Shown: positions 27,188-34,796 of the stretch, in pieces
Numbering within the stretch: position 1 is the stretch's first letter
Layout of the letters: each line of letters starts with the position of its first letter
NCBI RefSeq assembly: GCF_009765825.1
Contig: NZ_LMUR01000022.1
Span: forward strand, 1-64,000
Length of the DNA stretch: 64,000 bases
DNA from: Granulicella sp. L60
GTDB lineage: Bacteria > Acidobacteriota > Terriglobia > Terriglobales > Acidobacteriaceae
Direction: 5' to 3'
Notes under the pieces: model-generated
Database searches by the model: none
The model's input: the letters and a program-made list of their open reading frames with translations, nothing else
What the model was told of the DNA's origin: nothing
Translations under genes and position numbers: made by a program

Positions 27188-27550
27188 ATGAGCATTGGTA
27201 TAAGGCAGACGCGGGCATTTTGGATATGCGCGGGAGTTGCGTTGATCAGTGCGCTGGTGAGCGCTTCGTTTTCGGTGGCTGCTTTGCAGGGTAAGGGCAA
27301 CGGGGATGTGTATGCGATGTACGCGGCGTCGCGTAGTGTTGCGCTTCCGATTGTGGTTATCGTTGCGATGTGGCTGCGCTGGCGGCTGGGTGTGGCGGCT
27401 ATGGCGCTGACGATGGCGTTGGTGCAGGTCTTCGACGGTGTGATTGGCGTAACGATGCATGATCCCTTTGAGACGTATGGGCCGTGGCTCTTTGCGGTGC
27501 TTGGTTTTGCGAGTGTTGCGATGTTGTTGCGGGATCGGCGCGATGCTTAG
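27188..27550 (+). CDS. Hypothetical four-helix membrane protein, 120 aa
   Basis: AAGGAG lies about ten bases before the ATG. Four hydrophobic helices are visible, beginning FWICAGVALISALVSASFSV and ending WLFAVLGFASVAMLL, with the last followed by RDRRDA. The spacing resembles small DoxX-like or DUF membrane families, but I cannot assign one. Confidence 0.72.
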   Translation: MSIGIRQTRAFWICAGVALISALVSASFSVAALQGKGNGDVYAMYAASRSVALPIVVIVAMWLRWRLGVAAMALTMALVQVFDGVIGVTMHDPFETYGPWLFAVLGFASVAMLLRDRRDA

Positions 27551-27634
27551 TTTGTGGGATGCTGCGATTTTGGTTTCGTAGTGTCTGACGAATGGATTTG
27601 CCAGACTTTGGTCGTAGGTAGCTGATGAGGGAGC

Positions 27635-27705
27635 ACACCCCAGGGGCTGAAGCCCCAATTCTCGGCAGGGCCGGGAGGCCCAAGGCTAAAGCCTTGGGGT
27701 GCCTA
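27635..27705. repeat. GC-rich hairpin repeat (CACCCCA...GGGCTGAAGCCCC type)
   Basis: CACCCCAGGGGCTGAAGCC at the left and GGCTAAAGCCTTGGGGTG at the right are inverted, so the whole segment can fold on itself. A related copy in opposite orientation lies at 50419-50489 (CCCAAGGCTTTAGCCTTGGG). This is a dispersed intergenic repeat in a 390-base gap that otherwise shows nothing. Confidence 0.75.
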
Positions 27706-27941
27706 GAAGCTGGAACATCTCTCTCCGCAGTGTAAAGCGAGCGCTTCGAGCAAATACAGGGCTTCTTCGCTTCGCTCAGAATGACGACAATTTTAGGTAG
27801 TGAGTAGTTTTGAATTAAACGAGTGAAGTTGCCAAAAACCTGACTTCGCAGAAACAAGAATTGCAGTAAAGTCGGGTTAGCTAAAAGTTCCAGATGCCTC
27901 GAAGCACCTGACTGAGCAGTTTTTACGAATAGAGGAAGCCG

Positions 27942-28712
27942 ATGCGATCCGCACGACGGGTATTCAACATTATGGCCGTGGTGGTGGGAGTCCTATATGC
28001 GCTGGTCTGCGGGGCATTGTTCGTATTTCAGCGTTCGCTGATCTACTATCCGCAACCAAGGTTCAATCGCGAAGCGAGCACCCTAATGATCCTTTCGGTC
28101 GGAGCTGCGACAGTCCAAGTGTCCACCCATCCCCACGCTGGGCCCGCAGCGCTCATCTATTTTGGAGGTAATGCGGAAGATGTTTCGCTGGATATTCCGG
28201 ATATTATCGATGCGTTTCCTGGCAGGGCCATTTACGCACTTCACTATCCCGGCTACGGCGGAAGCTCAGGCAGTCCGTCACAGCAGGCCATCTTCGCCGA
28301 CTCTCTGGCGCTATTTGACCGAGTGCATGCCGAGCATCCAAACATCGTAGTTATCGGGCGAAGCCTTGGGTCTGGCGTCGCCGTCTGGATAGCCAGTCAG
28401 AGGCCCCTCGCGCGCCTTATCCTGGTCACTCCCTTCGACAGTCTCGGGGACGCCGCCGAGGAGCATTATCCTTTCGTGCCGGTACGCTGGCTCTTGCGCG
28501 ATAAGTTTGAATCGTGGAGATACGCGCCTCAGGTGACGGCTCCAACTCGGATCATCGTCGCAGAAGACGACGAGGTAGTTCCACGCTCCAGCTCGGAGCG
28601 CCTGCGCACACGATTTCGAGAGGGCATTGTTTCTTATGTTGTCGTGCCCAAAGTTAAGCACAATACCATCCAGGACTGCCCAGGCTATTGGGCTCTTCTG
28701 AACAGTGAATAG
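27942..28712 (+). CDS. Membrane-anchored alpha/beta hydrolase
   Basis: Protein of 256 aa. AGAGGAAG precedes the ATG. The N-terminal signal anchor is VVVGVLYALVCGALFVF. The fold shows LIYFGGNAEDV (oxyanion region), the nucleophile elbow GRSLGSG, an aspartate in VAEDDEVVP and a histidine in KVKHNTIQ, a complete catalytic triad. It resembles the BEM46/ABHD13 group of outward-facing hydrolases. The substrate is unknown. Confidence 0.88.
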   Translation: MRSARRVFNIMAVVVGVLYALVCGALFVFQRSLIYYPQPRFNREASTLMILSVGAATVQVSTHPHAGPAALIYFGGNAEDVSLDIPDIIDAFPGRAIYALHYPGYGGSSGSPSQQAIFADSLALFDRVHAEHPNIVVIGRSLGSGVAVWIASQRPLARLILVTPFDSLGDAAEEHYPFVPVRWLLRDKFESWRYAPQVTAPTRIIVAEDDEVVPRSSSERLRTRFREGIVSYVVVPKVKHNTIQDCPGYWALLNSE

Positions 28713-28895
28713 GAGCAACTGCTCTGCATGTTCCTGCAAAACGGGGTTATGGGTAACTTCGTTTGTACCGGTCCTTAAGCTGACACACCACCCAATTTTC
28801 TACTCTAGAACGAGAGTGGACCTATCCTGGAAGGCAATGAATCGTACGCTACGAGAGCGGTGGATCCACTCTGGACCGACAATGAAGATGCACTA

Positions 28896-29741
28896 CTAGA
28901 GTTGGGCGCTGAGGAGGCGGCCTGCGGCGCCGAGGAGCATGAGTTTGTCGGTGCGGTTGGCGAAGTAGCGGGAGTTGAGCTCGGGTGAGCCGAGGTCTTC
29001 GATGTTGTAGAAGGTGGTGAGTTCGGCGGCGATCTCGCGTGGGGTGAAGAAGAGTTTGAAGGGTTCGCCGGCCTGCTGGACGCGGGCGGCGAGAGAGTCG
29101 TGCGCGAGCTGTTCGCGGAAGGGCAGCGCGTGGCGGGGCTGGCCGTAGTCCATGACGAGGCCGCTGTTGCGTGGCTGCGCGGCGATGAAGTTGAGGGTCG
29201 ATCGAAAGGCGGGGAGGGTGAGGTAGGGAACGACTCCGAGCCATGCGAAGAAGGATGGCGTGTGGGGGTCGAAGCCTGCGGCTTGAAGCTGCTCGGGCAG
29301 GGACTGATGTTCGAAGTCGATGGGGACGTAGGTGAGGTTGAGCGGAGTGGGGAGGCTGGTGGATGCGAGGAGTTCGCGCTTCCACTGCTGCGTGGCGGGA
29401 TGATCGACCTCGAAGACGCGAAGGCCGGGGTGAGGGTTGCGGTGGGCGAAGGTGTCGAGACCTGCGCCGAGGAGGACGTACTGGGTGACGCCACCGGCGA
29501 TGGCTGCGGCGAGGGTGTCTTCGGCGTAGCGGCTGCGGGCGACGAGGAAGGCGCGGAGGCCGACGGAGAAGGGACGGTCGGGGCGCGTGGGGGTACGGCG
29601 AAGATCTTCGGCGTAGGTGTCGCCGAGGATGGGGACGGCGATGGGGTCGTCGAGTACGAGCGGCTTCGCGTCGTAGAGTTGGTGCGCGGCTCGGCGCAGG
29701 GCTACGCGGAGAGCGGTTCTCGATGGGACGGAGGCTTGCAT
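28896..29741 (-). CDS. Class I SAM-dependent methyltransferase (LCMT-like)
   Basis: Protein of 281 aa. It has the PF04072-type signature: ALRRAAHQLYDAKPLVLDDP at the start, then motif I QYVLLGAGLDTFAHR, VFEVDHPATQQWKRE and a downstream FFAWLGVVPYL. The family includes leucine carboxyl methyltransferases and many bacterial enzymes with unknown small-molecule targets. It lies downstream of tag on the same strand and is possibly co-transcribed. Confidence 0.9.
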   Translation of the reverse strand: MQASVPSRTALRVALRRAAHQLYDAKPLVLDDPIAVPILGDTYAEDLRRTPTRPDRPFSVGLRAFLVARSRYAEDTLAAAIAGGVTQYVLLGAGLDTFAHRNPHPGLRVFEVDHPATQQWKRELLASTSLPTPLNLTYVPIDFEHQSLPEQLQAAGFDPHTPSFFAWLGVVPYLTLPAFRSTLNFIAAQPRNSGLVMDYGQPRHALPFREQLAHDSLAARVQQAGEPFKLFFTPREIAAELTTFYNIEDLGSPELNSRYFANRTDKLMLLGAAGRLLSAQL

Positions 29742-29785
29742 GCTGCTTCGAGTTTAGTGGTGCGGCTCGAAGGCGTGGGTTTCGC

Positions 29786-30379
29786 TCAGTTTTGTTTTGT
29801 TGTTTTCTTTGCGGATTGCTTGGCGACGGCGTTGCGGCGGAAGCAGTCTTCTGCGTGGTCGTTGACCATGCCGATGGCCTGCATCCATGCGTAGACGATG
29901 ACGGGGCCGACGAACTTGAAGCCACGCTTCTTCAGGGTCTTCGAGATATCTTCGGAGAGGTCGGTTTTAGCGGGAACGTGGCCGGTAGTGTTGAGGATCG
30001 GCTTGCCGCCTGCGAGGCTCCAGACGAACTCGGAGAAGTCTTCGCCGGACTGCTGCATGGCGAGGTAGATCTTAGCGCCTGCGATGGTGGCTTCGATCTT
30101 GGCGCGGGCGCGGATGATGCCGGGGTTGGCCATGAGGCGGGTGATGTCTTTTTCGGTGTAGCGTGCGACGGCCTTAGGGTCGAAGCTGTGGAAGGCATCG
30201 CGGAAGCCGTCTCGCTTGCGCAGGATGATGAGCCAGGAGAGGCCGGCCTGGAAGCCTTCGAGCATGAGCATCTCCCAGAGCATGCGGCTGTCGCGCTGGG
30301 GGATGCCCCACTCTTCGTCGTGATAGGTGCGAAGGAGCGGGTCGCTCTCGGCCCAGGTGCAGCGGTGGAGGGTCTTCAT
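29786..30379 (-). CDS. tag: DNA-3-methyladenine glycosylase I
   Basis: Protein of 197 aa, normal for Tag. The N-terminal CTWAESDPLLRTYHDEEWG holds Cys7 and His20. The C-terminal HAEDCFRRN supplies the H-x3-C partner of the structural zinc. The conserved glutamate pocket is MLMLEGFQAGLSW. It removes 3-methyladenine from alkylated DNA. AGAGG lies five to six bases upstream of the ATG, immediately beside the half repeat element (copy B) that separates it from accD. Confidence 0.96.
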   Translation of the reverse strand: MKTLHRCTWAESDPLLRTYHDEEWGIPQRDSRMLWEMLMLEGFQAGLSWLIILRKRDGFRDAFHSFDPKAVARYTEKDITRLMANPGIIRARAKIEATIAGAKIYLAMQQSGEDFSEFVWSLAGGKPILNTTGHVPAKTDLSEDISKTLKKRGFKFVGPVIVYAWMQAIGMVNDHAEDCFRRNAVAKQSAKKTTKQN

Positions 30380-30390
30380 GGATGCCTCTC

Positions 30391-30483
30391 TAGAAGATTA
30401 TGTCTGCCGGACGGGCGCACTGCACGTGGGGTGGTCACTTCGTGACTTGTATAAACCTTCGGATGGTCCTCCCATCGGTCGGG
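30391..30483. repeat. Palindromic dispersed element, copy B (left half only)
   Basis: TAGAAGATTATGTCTGCCGG starts the copy, followed by GGTCACTTCGTGACTTGTATA and CCTCCCATCGGTCGGG. It stops at the centre of symmetry and touches the accD stop codon. The right half is absent, which suggests a deletion or a half-unit. Confidence 0.85.
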
Positions 30484-30484
30484 A

Positions 30485-31324
30485 TTAGACGGTCATCCAG
30501 CTTAGAGCCTGGATGAGGTACTGCTTCATCTCTTTGCGCGGCACGATGGCGTCGAGAAATCCGTGTTCGAGCAAAAACTCCGAGCGCTGAAAGCCCGGAG
30601 GAAGCTTCTGCCGAATCGTCTGCTCGATGACGCGAGGGCCAGCGAAGCCGATCAGAGCATTCGGCTCGGCGATATTGAGGTCGCCCAGCATGGCGAAGCT
30701 GGCGGTAACGCCGCCCGTAGTGGGATCGGTCATCACGGAGATGTACGGAATCTTCGCGTCATCCATACGAGCGAGGCCGGCGGAGATCTTCGCAAGCTGC
30801 ATAAGCGACGCGATGCCCTCCATCATGCGTGCGCCGCCGGAGGCCGAGACGATGATGAGCGGATGCCGCGTGGCGAGTGAGCGGTCGACAGCGCGGGCGA
30901 TCGTCTCGCCGACGACGGAGCCCATACTGCCGCCGATGAAGCTGTACTCCATGACGCTGAGCACGACCGGATGCGGGCCGAGGTTACCAATAGCGTTGAC
31001 GATAGCGTCGTTGAGGCCGGTCTTCTTCTGGGCTTCGGCGAGGCGGCGTTTGTAGGGCTTCAGGTCGGTGAACTGAAGCGGGTCGGTCGAGCGGAGTTCG
31101 AGGTCGACCAGCTCGTAGCCTGGTTCGAGCAGGTTGTCGATACGCGAGCGGGCGTCGATGCGGAAGTGGTAGCCGCAGTGCGGACACACCTGCTGGTTGG
31201 CTTCCAGCTCAGCCTTGAAGAGGGCCTTGCCGCAGTCGGGGCAGCGGGTCCACAGACCCTCGGTCCGGACTGTCTTCTCCGAGTCGTTGACGATCTCGTT
31301 GTCTTCGCGCTTGAACCAACTCAT
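30485..31324 (-). CDS. accD: Acetyl-CoA carboxylase carboxyltransferase subunit beta
   Basis: Protein of 279 aa. Start at ATG 31324 (MSWFKRED) with GAAGG upstream; the 12 codons further back are not AccD-like. The N-terminal four-cysteine zinc ribbon is CPDCGKALF...QVCPHCGYHF. The carboxyltransferase crotonase-fold core has EYSFIGGSMGSVVGE, SASGGARMMEG and DPTTGGVTASFA. It forms the alpha2beta2 transferase with AccA to make malonyl-CoA. The usual folC neighbour is absent. Confidence 0.97.
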   Translation of the reverse strand: MSWFKREDNEIVNDSEKTVRTEGLWTRCPDCGKALFKAELEANQQVCPHCGYHFRIDARSRIDNLLEPGYELVDLELRSTDPLQFTDLKPYKRRLAEAQKKTGLNDAIVNAIGNLGPHPVVLSVMEYSFIGGSMGSVVGETIARAVDRSLATRHPLIIVSASGGARMMEGIASLMQLAKISAGLARMDDAKIPYISVMTDPTTGGVTASFAMLGDLNIAEPNALIGFAGPRVIEQTIRQKLPPGFQRSEFLLEHGFLDAIVPRKEMKQYLIQALSWMTV

Positions 31325-31420
31325 CCGTGCTTGCCCTTCCGCTCGCCCTCGCGCTTCCAAGGTGCCTTGCCCATTGTATCGGGATGTCGCGACATACGCG
31401 ATTGGAGCGAGGCCGGCCAG

Positions 31421-33127
31421 CTAGGCGAGGGTCAGTTGAAGCGTAGTGACGGAGGCTGCGGGAAACGTGTGGAGAAGGCGTCCGGCGGTGGGTTGGCCGA
31501 CGGTGGCGGGGCGCGGATGGACGGCGTTGGGGTGGTCGAAGTCGTTATGGGCGTGGATGTCCGTCTCGCTCAGGACGGTGCCGGTGGCGCTGGCGATGCT
31601 GGATCCGTGGAGGACGATCTCCGTAGTGACCGGCTGGTCGAGGTGCGGATTGACGACCGTGAGGGTGACTTGCTTTCCATTGCCGCTGGGCGAGATAGAC
31701 GCCGAGCCGCTGAGACCAGCGAGAGTTTTCACCGCTTCAAGCGAGCCGCGATAGCTATTGCCGCCCACGGGGATGGGCGCATTGGCGAGCGGGTTGGCGA
31801 TCGATGGCGAGCTGAACTCCGCGCGGACGGCCTGCGCGCCGCTGTGGGGCAGGTACATCTGGAAGACGTGGAAGGTCGGAGTGACGGTGAATCGGTCGCC
31901 CTGCGCAAGCATCAGGGAGTGGATGCAGTTGATCGACTGCGCCACATTGGCCACGGCGACCTTATCGGCGTGGCGCTGAAAGATGTCGAGCGTGATGCCG
32001 CTGAGCAGGGCGTCGCGCATGGTGGACTGCTGCGAGAGGTTGTACTCGGGTGCAAGCTCCGTGCCCTTGCCGTACCACGCGCCCCACTCGTCGACGACGA
32101 GCTTCACCTGCGGCTGGCCGTCGGTGGTGCCCATGGCGTGCCAGTGGTCGGTGATCACGCGCTCCATGATGCTGCCGCGTGTCAGCAGGTCGTAGAACTC
32201 GTCGTTGGTGAAGTTGAGAGCGTCACCAGCAGCGAACTTAGCGGCGCTGCCGGAGGTGTAGTAGTGCACGGAGAGTCCCCACAGGTGACGTCGCTCGGGG
32301 TTGGCGTAGAGAGCTTTGAAGAGACGTGCGGTCCAATCAACGTCGTCGCCATTTGGTCCGACGGCGACAAAACGGAGGGGCTTCTTGCCGTAGCTTGGCG
32401 TCCAGGCAGTGTAGCGGCGGAACTCGGCGGCGTACTCCTCGGGCGTGAGGTTGCCGCCGCAACCCCAGCTCTCGTTGCCCACGCCCCATAGATCGACGTT
32501 GAAGGGTTCGGGGTCGCCGTTGGCTGCACGCTGCGAGGCGAGGGCGTCGGGAACGGCCTTCGCGGCGGAGTTGCAAGGTACGTCGCCCGCGGGAGCGTTG
32601 CAGTACTCGATCTCCTGGTAGAAGTCGCGCGCAGGCAGCGAGCGCAGATCGGCGGCGAGGTAGGGTTTGCAGCCGATGGCGCGGCAGGTATGCATGAACT
32701 CGTGGAGGCCGTACTGGTTGTTGTCCTGCTGGTCCCAGAAACCGGCGCGTGCGGGGCGCTTGCTTGCAGGGCCGATGCCGTCGCGCCAGTCGTAGCTGTC
32801 GGCGAAGCAGCCGCCGGGCCAGCGGAGGACGGGCGCTTTGACGGCGCGCATGGTGTCGATGAAGGCTCTGCGGACGCCGCCGATGTTGGGGATCTTCGAG
32901 TCGGTGCCGACCCAGACGCCGTCGTAGATGACGCCGCCGAGCTGCTCGATGAAGTGCGAGTAGATCTCGGGGGAGATAGTGCCGATGGGCTCCGCCGGGA
33001 GGATGTCGATGCGTGCGTCCGCCTGGGTGGCCTGGGCGAGAAGTGTGGAGCCGCGCAGGGCGATCGAAGAGGCGGCGAGGGTGGAGGCCTTGAGGAAGGA
33101 GCGTCGCGAGGAAGAGCTTGGGGACAT
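31421..33127 (-). CDS. Tat-exported GH51 alpha-N-arabinofuranosidase
   Basis: Protein of 568 aa from ATG 33127 with GGAGAA 11 bases upstream; the frame remains open for 174 codons before it, but that part is not protein-like. The Tat-type signal is SSRRSFLKASTLAASSIA. It has the GH51 fold with WPGGCFADSYDWRDGIGP, acid/base Glu219 (GVGNESWG) and nucleophile Glu347 (VDEWGAW). It should release L-arabinose from arabinan or arabinoxylan side chains in the periplasm, which suits a plant-polymer degrader. There is no polysaccharide cluster around it. Confidence 0.92.
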   Translation of the reverse strand: MSPSSSSRRSFLKASTLAASSIALRGSTLLAQATQADARIDILPAEPIGTISPEIYSHFIEQLGGVIYDGVWVGTDSKIPNIGGVRRAFIDTMRAVKAPVLRWPGGCFADSYDWRDGIGPASKRPARAGFWDQQDNNQYGLHEFMHTCRAIGCKPYLAADLRSLPARDFYQEIEYCNAPAGDVPCNSAAKAVPDALASQRAANGDPEPFNVDLWGVGNESWGCGGNLTPEEYAAEFRRYTAWTPSYGKKPLRFVAVGPNGDDVDWTARLFKALYANPERRHLWGLSVHYYTSGSAAKFAAGDALNFTNDEFYDLLTRGSIMERVITDHWHAMGTTDGQPQVKLVVDEWGAWYGKGTELAPEYNLSQQSTMRDALLSGITLDIFQRHADKVAVANVAQSINCIHSLMLAQGDRFTVTPTFHVFQMYLPHSGAQAVRAEFSSPSIANPLANAPIPVGGNSYRGSLEAVKTLAGLSGSASISPSGNGKQVTLTVVNPHLDQPVTTEIVLHGSSIASATGTVLSETDIHAHNDFDHPNAVHPRPATVGQPTAGRLLHTFPAASVTTLQLTLA

Positions 33128-33346
33128 TTGAGTAAACGTTCTCCGATGAGAGTTCACAATATACAGTCGAGGAACTCTCGTGCAAGTTATTTGCGATATA
33201 CGCAGAGATTTTTCAAATACTTTGAGGATTGCCGGTGCTATCGAATGCAAGTTTGCGACGGGTTCAGTACAGGGGGTGGATAGATGCGGGAGAAGAAACT
33301 CTGCGCGGCAATGTATCGTTTGACAGAGCGCTGCATGGAGGGCTGA
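33128..33346. other. Intergenic region upstream of the arabinofuranosidase
   Basis: AT-richer than its surroundings and probably contains the promoter of the arabinofuranosidase (TTTGCGATATAC area). No ORF, RNA or repeat is recognised. Confidence 0.35.
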
Positions 33347-33589
33347 TTGCCGTATATCTTTCTCGATAAGATCTTTCACGAGTTGCGGAGTGAACTGCTC
33401 TCCGCAATGCATACGGCTGTGGAGCGCGAGGGGCGCAATGGGCGGATCGATGTAGACAGGATGTTTCGCACGTTTACGCGGACGGCTGCGGGAAAGTGCG
33501 CGAATCCGCAGCGCGTGTCGGATAAGTGCGTGGCGGAGACGACGACCTCGAGACCAAGGCGTGGCAAGGATGCTCGCATTGAGGAGTAA
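33347..33589 (+). CDS. Small hypothetical protein, 80 aa
   Basis: TTG start with GAGGG upstream. The translation has ordered character: FHELRSELLSAMHTAVEREG, then a basic segment FRTFTRTAAGK and a CANPQRVSDKCV ending, followed by a degenerate tail. The spacing of the two cysteines and the basic helix look like a small conserved protein, but I cannot name a family. It lies divergent to the arabinofuranosidase and next to repeat copy C. Confidence 0.4.
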   Translation: MPYIFLDKIFHELRSELLSAMHTAVEREGRNGRIDVDRMFRTFTRTAAGKCANPQRVSDKCVAETTTSRPRRGKDARIEE

Positions 33590-33596
33590 CTGCGCG

Positions 33597-33806
33597 AGAA
33601 GATATGTCCTGCCGGACGGGCCCACTGCACGTGGGGTGGGCGTTTGCACGCCTCTTTAAACCTTCGGGTGGCTCTCCCGTTGGTCGAGATGATGATTGCC
33701 GACCAGCGGGAGGCCCACAGCCAATCATCCTGCCACGACAAGGTATACGAGTCACGAAGTGACCTCCCGCCGAGCAGGCGGCCCGTCCGGCAGGACAGAA
33801 TCTTCT
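33597..33806. repeat. Palindromic dispersed element, copy C (complete)
   Basis: The left terminus AGAAGATATGTCCTGCCGG and the right terminus, read on the other strand as TAGAAGATTCTGTCCTGCCG, form terminal inverted repeats. Inside, CTCCCGTTGGTCG is mirrored by CCGACCAGCGGGAGG, and the right arm has GGTATACGAGTCACGAAGTG. The left arm has lost its TCACTTCGTGA block. The right terminus overlaps the stop codon of cobO. Confidence 0.9.
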
Positions 33807-34344
33807 AAAATTCAATACCCCGCTGGGCGAGAATTCCCTTTTCGTAGGCATGCTTTACCTCGCGCATCTCGGTCACCGTGTCAGCCAGCTCGACCAGGAT
33901 GGGGTGGGCGTTGCGGCCAGTGAGGATGACATGCAGCATCTCGGGCTTCTGGCGCAGCACCTCCGCGACCTTCTCGGGGTCGAGCATCTTGTAGCCGATG
34001 GCGTAGTTGATCTCGTCTAGGACGATGAGGTCCCAGTCGCCGGAGAGGATCGCGGCTGCGGCCTCGGCCCAGGCGTCTTCGACCATCTTGAGGTCTTCAG
34101 GATCGGTCTCGGCGCCACCGACTTTGACGAAGCCGCGGCCAAGCTGGCGGATGACGAAGTCTTCACCGAGAGCGGCGGCGGAGTCGAGCTCGCCGTAGTG
34201 CCAGGAGCCTTTGAGGAACTGGAGGATCAGTACCCGCATACCGTTGCCCGCAGCGCGAAAGGCGGTGCCGAGGGCGGCGGTGGTCTTGCCCTTGCCGGGG
34301 CCGGTGTTGATCAGGATGAGGCCGCGACGGGAGGTTTCAGTCAT
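33805..34344 (-). CDS. cobO: Cob(I)yrinic acid a,c-diamide adenosyltransferase
   Basis: Protein of 179 aa, CobA/CobO/BtuR family. The P loop is TGPGKGKTTAALGTAFRA near the N-terminus; DLIVLDEINYAIGYK and LTGRNAHPILVELAD follow. It transfers 5'-deoxyadenosyl from ATP to the corrin cobalt, for B12 synthesis or salvage. No other cobalamin gene lies nearby. The protein ends in the usual GIEF and its TAG stop is the first base triplet of the palindromic repeat terminus. Confidence 0.95.
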   Translation of the reverse strand: MTETSRRGLILINTGPGKGKTTAALGTAFRAAGNGMRVLILQFLKGSWHYGELDSAAALGEDFVIRQLGRGFVKVGGAETDPEDLKMVEDAWAEAAAAILSGDWDLIVLDEINYAIGYKMLDPEKVAEVLRQKPEMLHVILTGRNAHPILVELADTVTEMREVKHAYEKGILAQRGIEF

Positions 34345-34390
34345 GTAGATAGAGGTACATGGGTGAAGGGACAGAGCGCAACTGCAGATG

Positions 34391-34597
34391 CGTCCTGCCG
34401 GACGGGCCCACTGCTCGTGGGGAGGTCACTTCGTGACTTGTATACCCTTCGGGTGGCCCTCCCGTTGGTCGGGAGCAATGACGATTGCCGACCAGCGGGA
34501 GGCCCTCAGGTGATGATCCTGCCACGACAAGGTATACGAGTCACGAAGTGACCTCCCGCTGAGCAGGCGGCCTGTCCGGCAGGACATAATCTTCTAA
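34391..34597. repeat. Palindromic dispersed element, copy D (complete)
   Basis: It begins CGTCCTGCCGGACGGGCCC and shows both arms: GAGGTCACTTCGTGACTTGTA on the left and TACGAGTCACGAAGTGACCTC on the right. The inner arms are CCCTCCCGTTGGTCGG and CCGACCAGCGGGAGG. The right end is CCGGCAGGACATAATCTTCTA. It is the best-preserved copy and nearly a full palindrome of about 205 bases with a short centre. It lies about 47 bases upstream of cobO. Confidence 0.92.
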
Positions 34598-34614
34598 AAA
34601 GCATAGCCTCTCAC

Positions 34615-34796
34615 TTGACAACAAAAGCAGTAGAAAACGCACCAGTTTCAGTGCATCTCCGCCGCCTCAATTTTTTACCACCTAAAAGCACAAAACCCGC
34701 GTCGTTCCTGCCCCCGCACCACGCGAACAACCGCCTAATTACCACAACTTACCACCAGGAAACCACCAACTCACCACACGCCAACCACAGGCAGAA
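34615..34796. repeat. C/A-rich asymmetric tract, weak relative of the glyA/mltG leader element
   Basis: On the plus strand this stretch is almost free of G (ACCACAACTTACCACCAGG, CCAACTCACCACACGCC). It contains AAAACCCGCGTCGTTCCTG, which resembles the conserved block of the elements at 50535 and 55330. It abuts the mutS2 stop codon and no ORF is credible. Confidence 0.5.

Noticed and set aside
28849..29925. A 358-codon minus-strand frame overlapping the methyltransferase
   Set aside because: Same strand but a different frame from the methyltransferase; the translation is almost entirely Arg, Pro, Ser and His.
30971..32491. A 506-codon open frame on the plus strand
   Set aside because: It lies antisense to accD and the arabinofuranosidase, which both have full catalytic motifs. 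Its translation is Val/Asp/Gly/Arg-rich with no domain, a by-product of GC-rich codon use.
33128..33649. N-terminal extension of the arabinofuranosidase frame
   Set aside because: The extension is not protein-like, and the Tat signal begins right at the internal ATG at 33127.
22735..34597. CRISPR array
   Set aside because: The repeats are long, palindromic, dispersed among genes and without regular spacers or cas genes.
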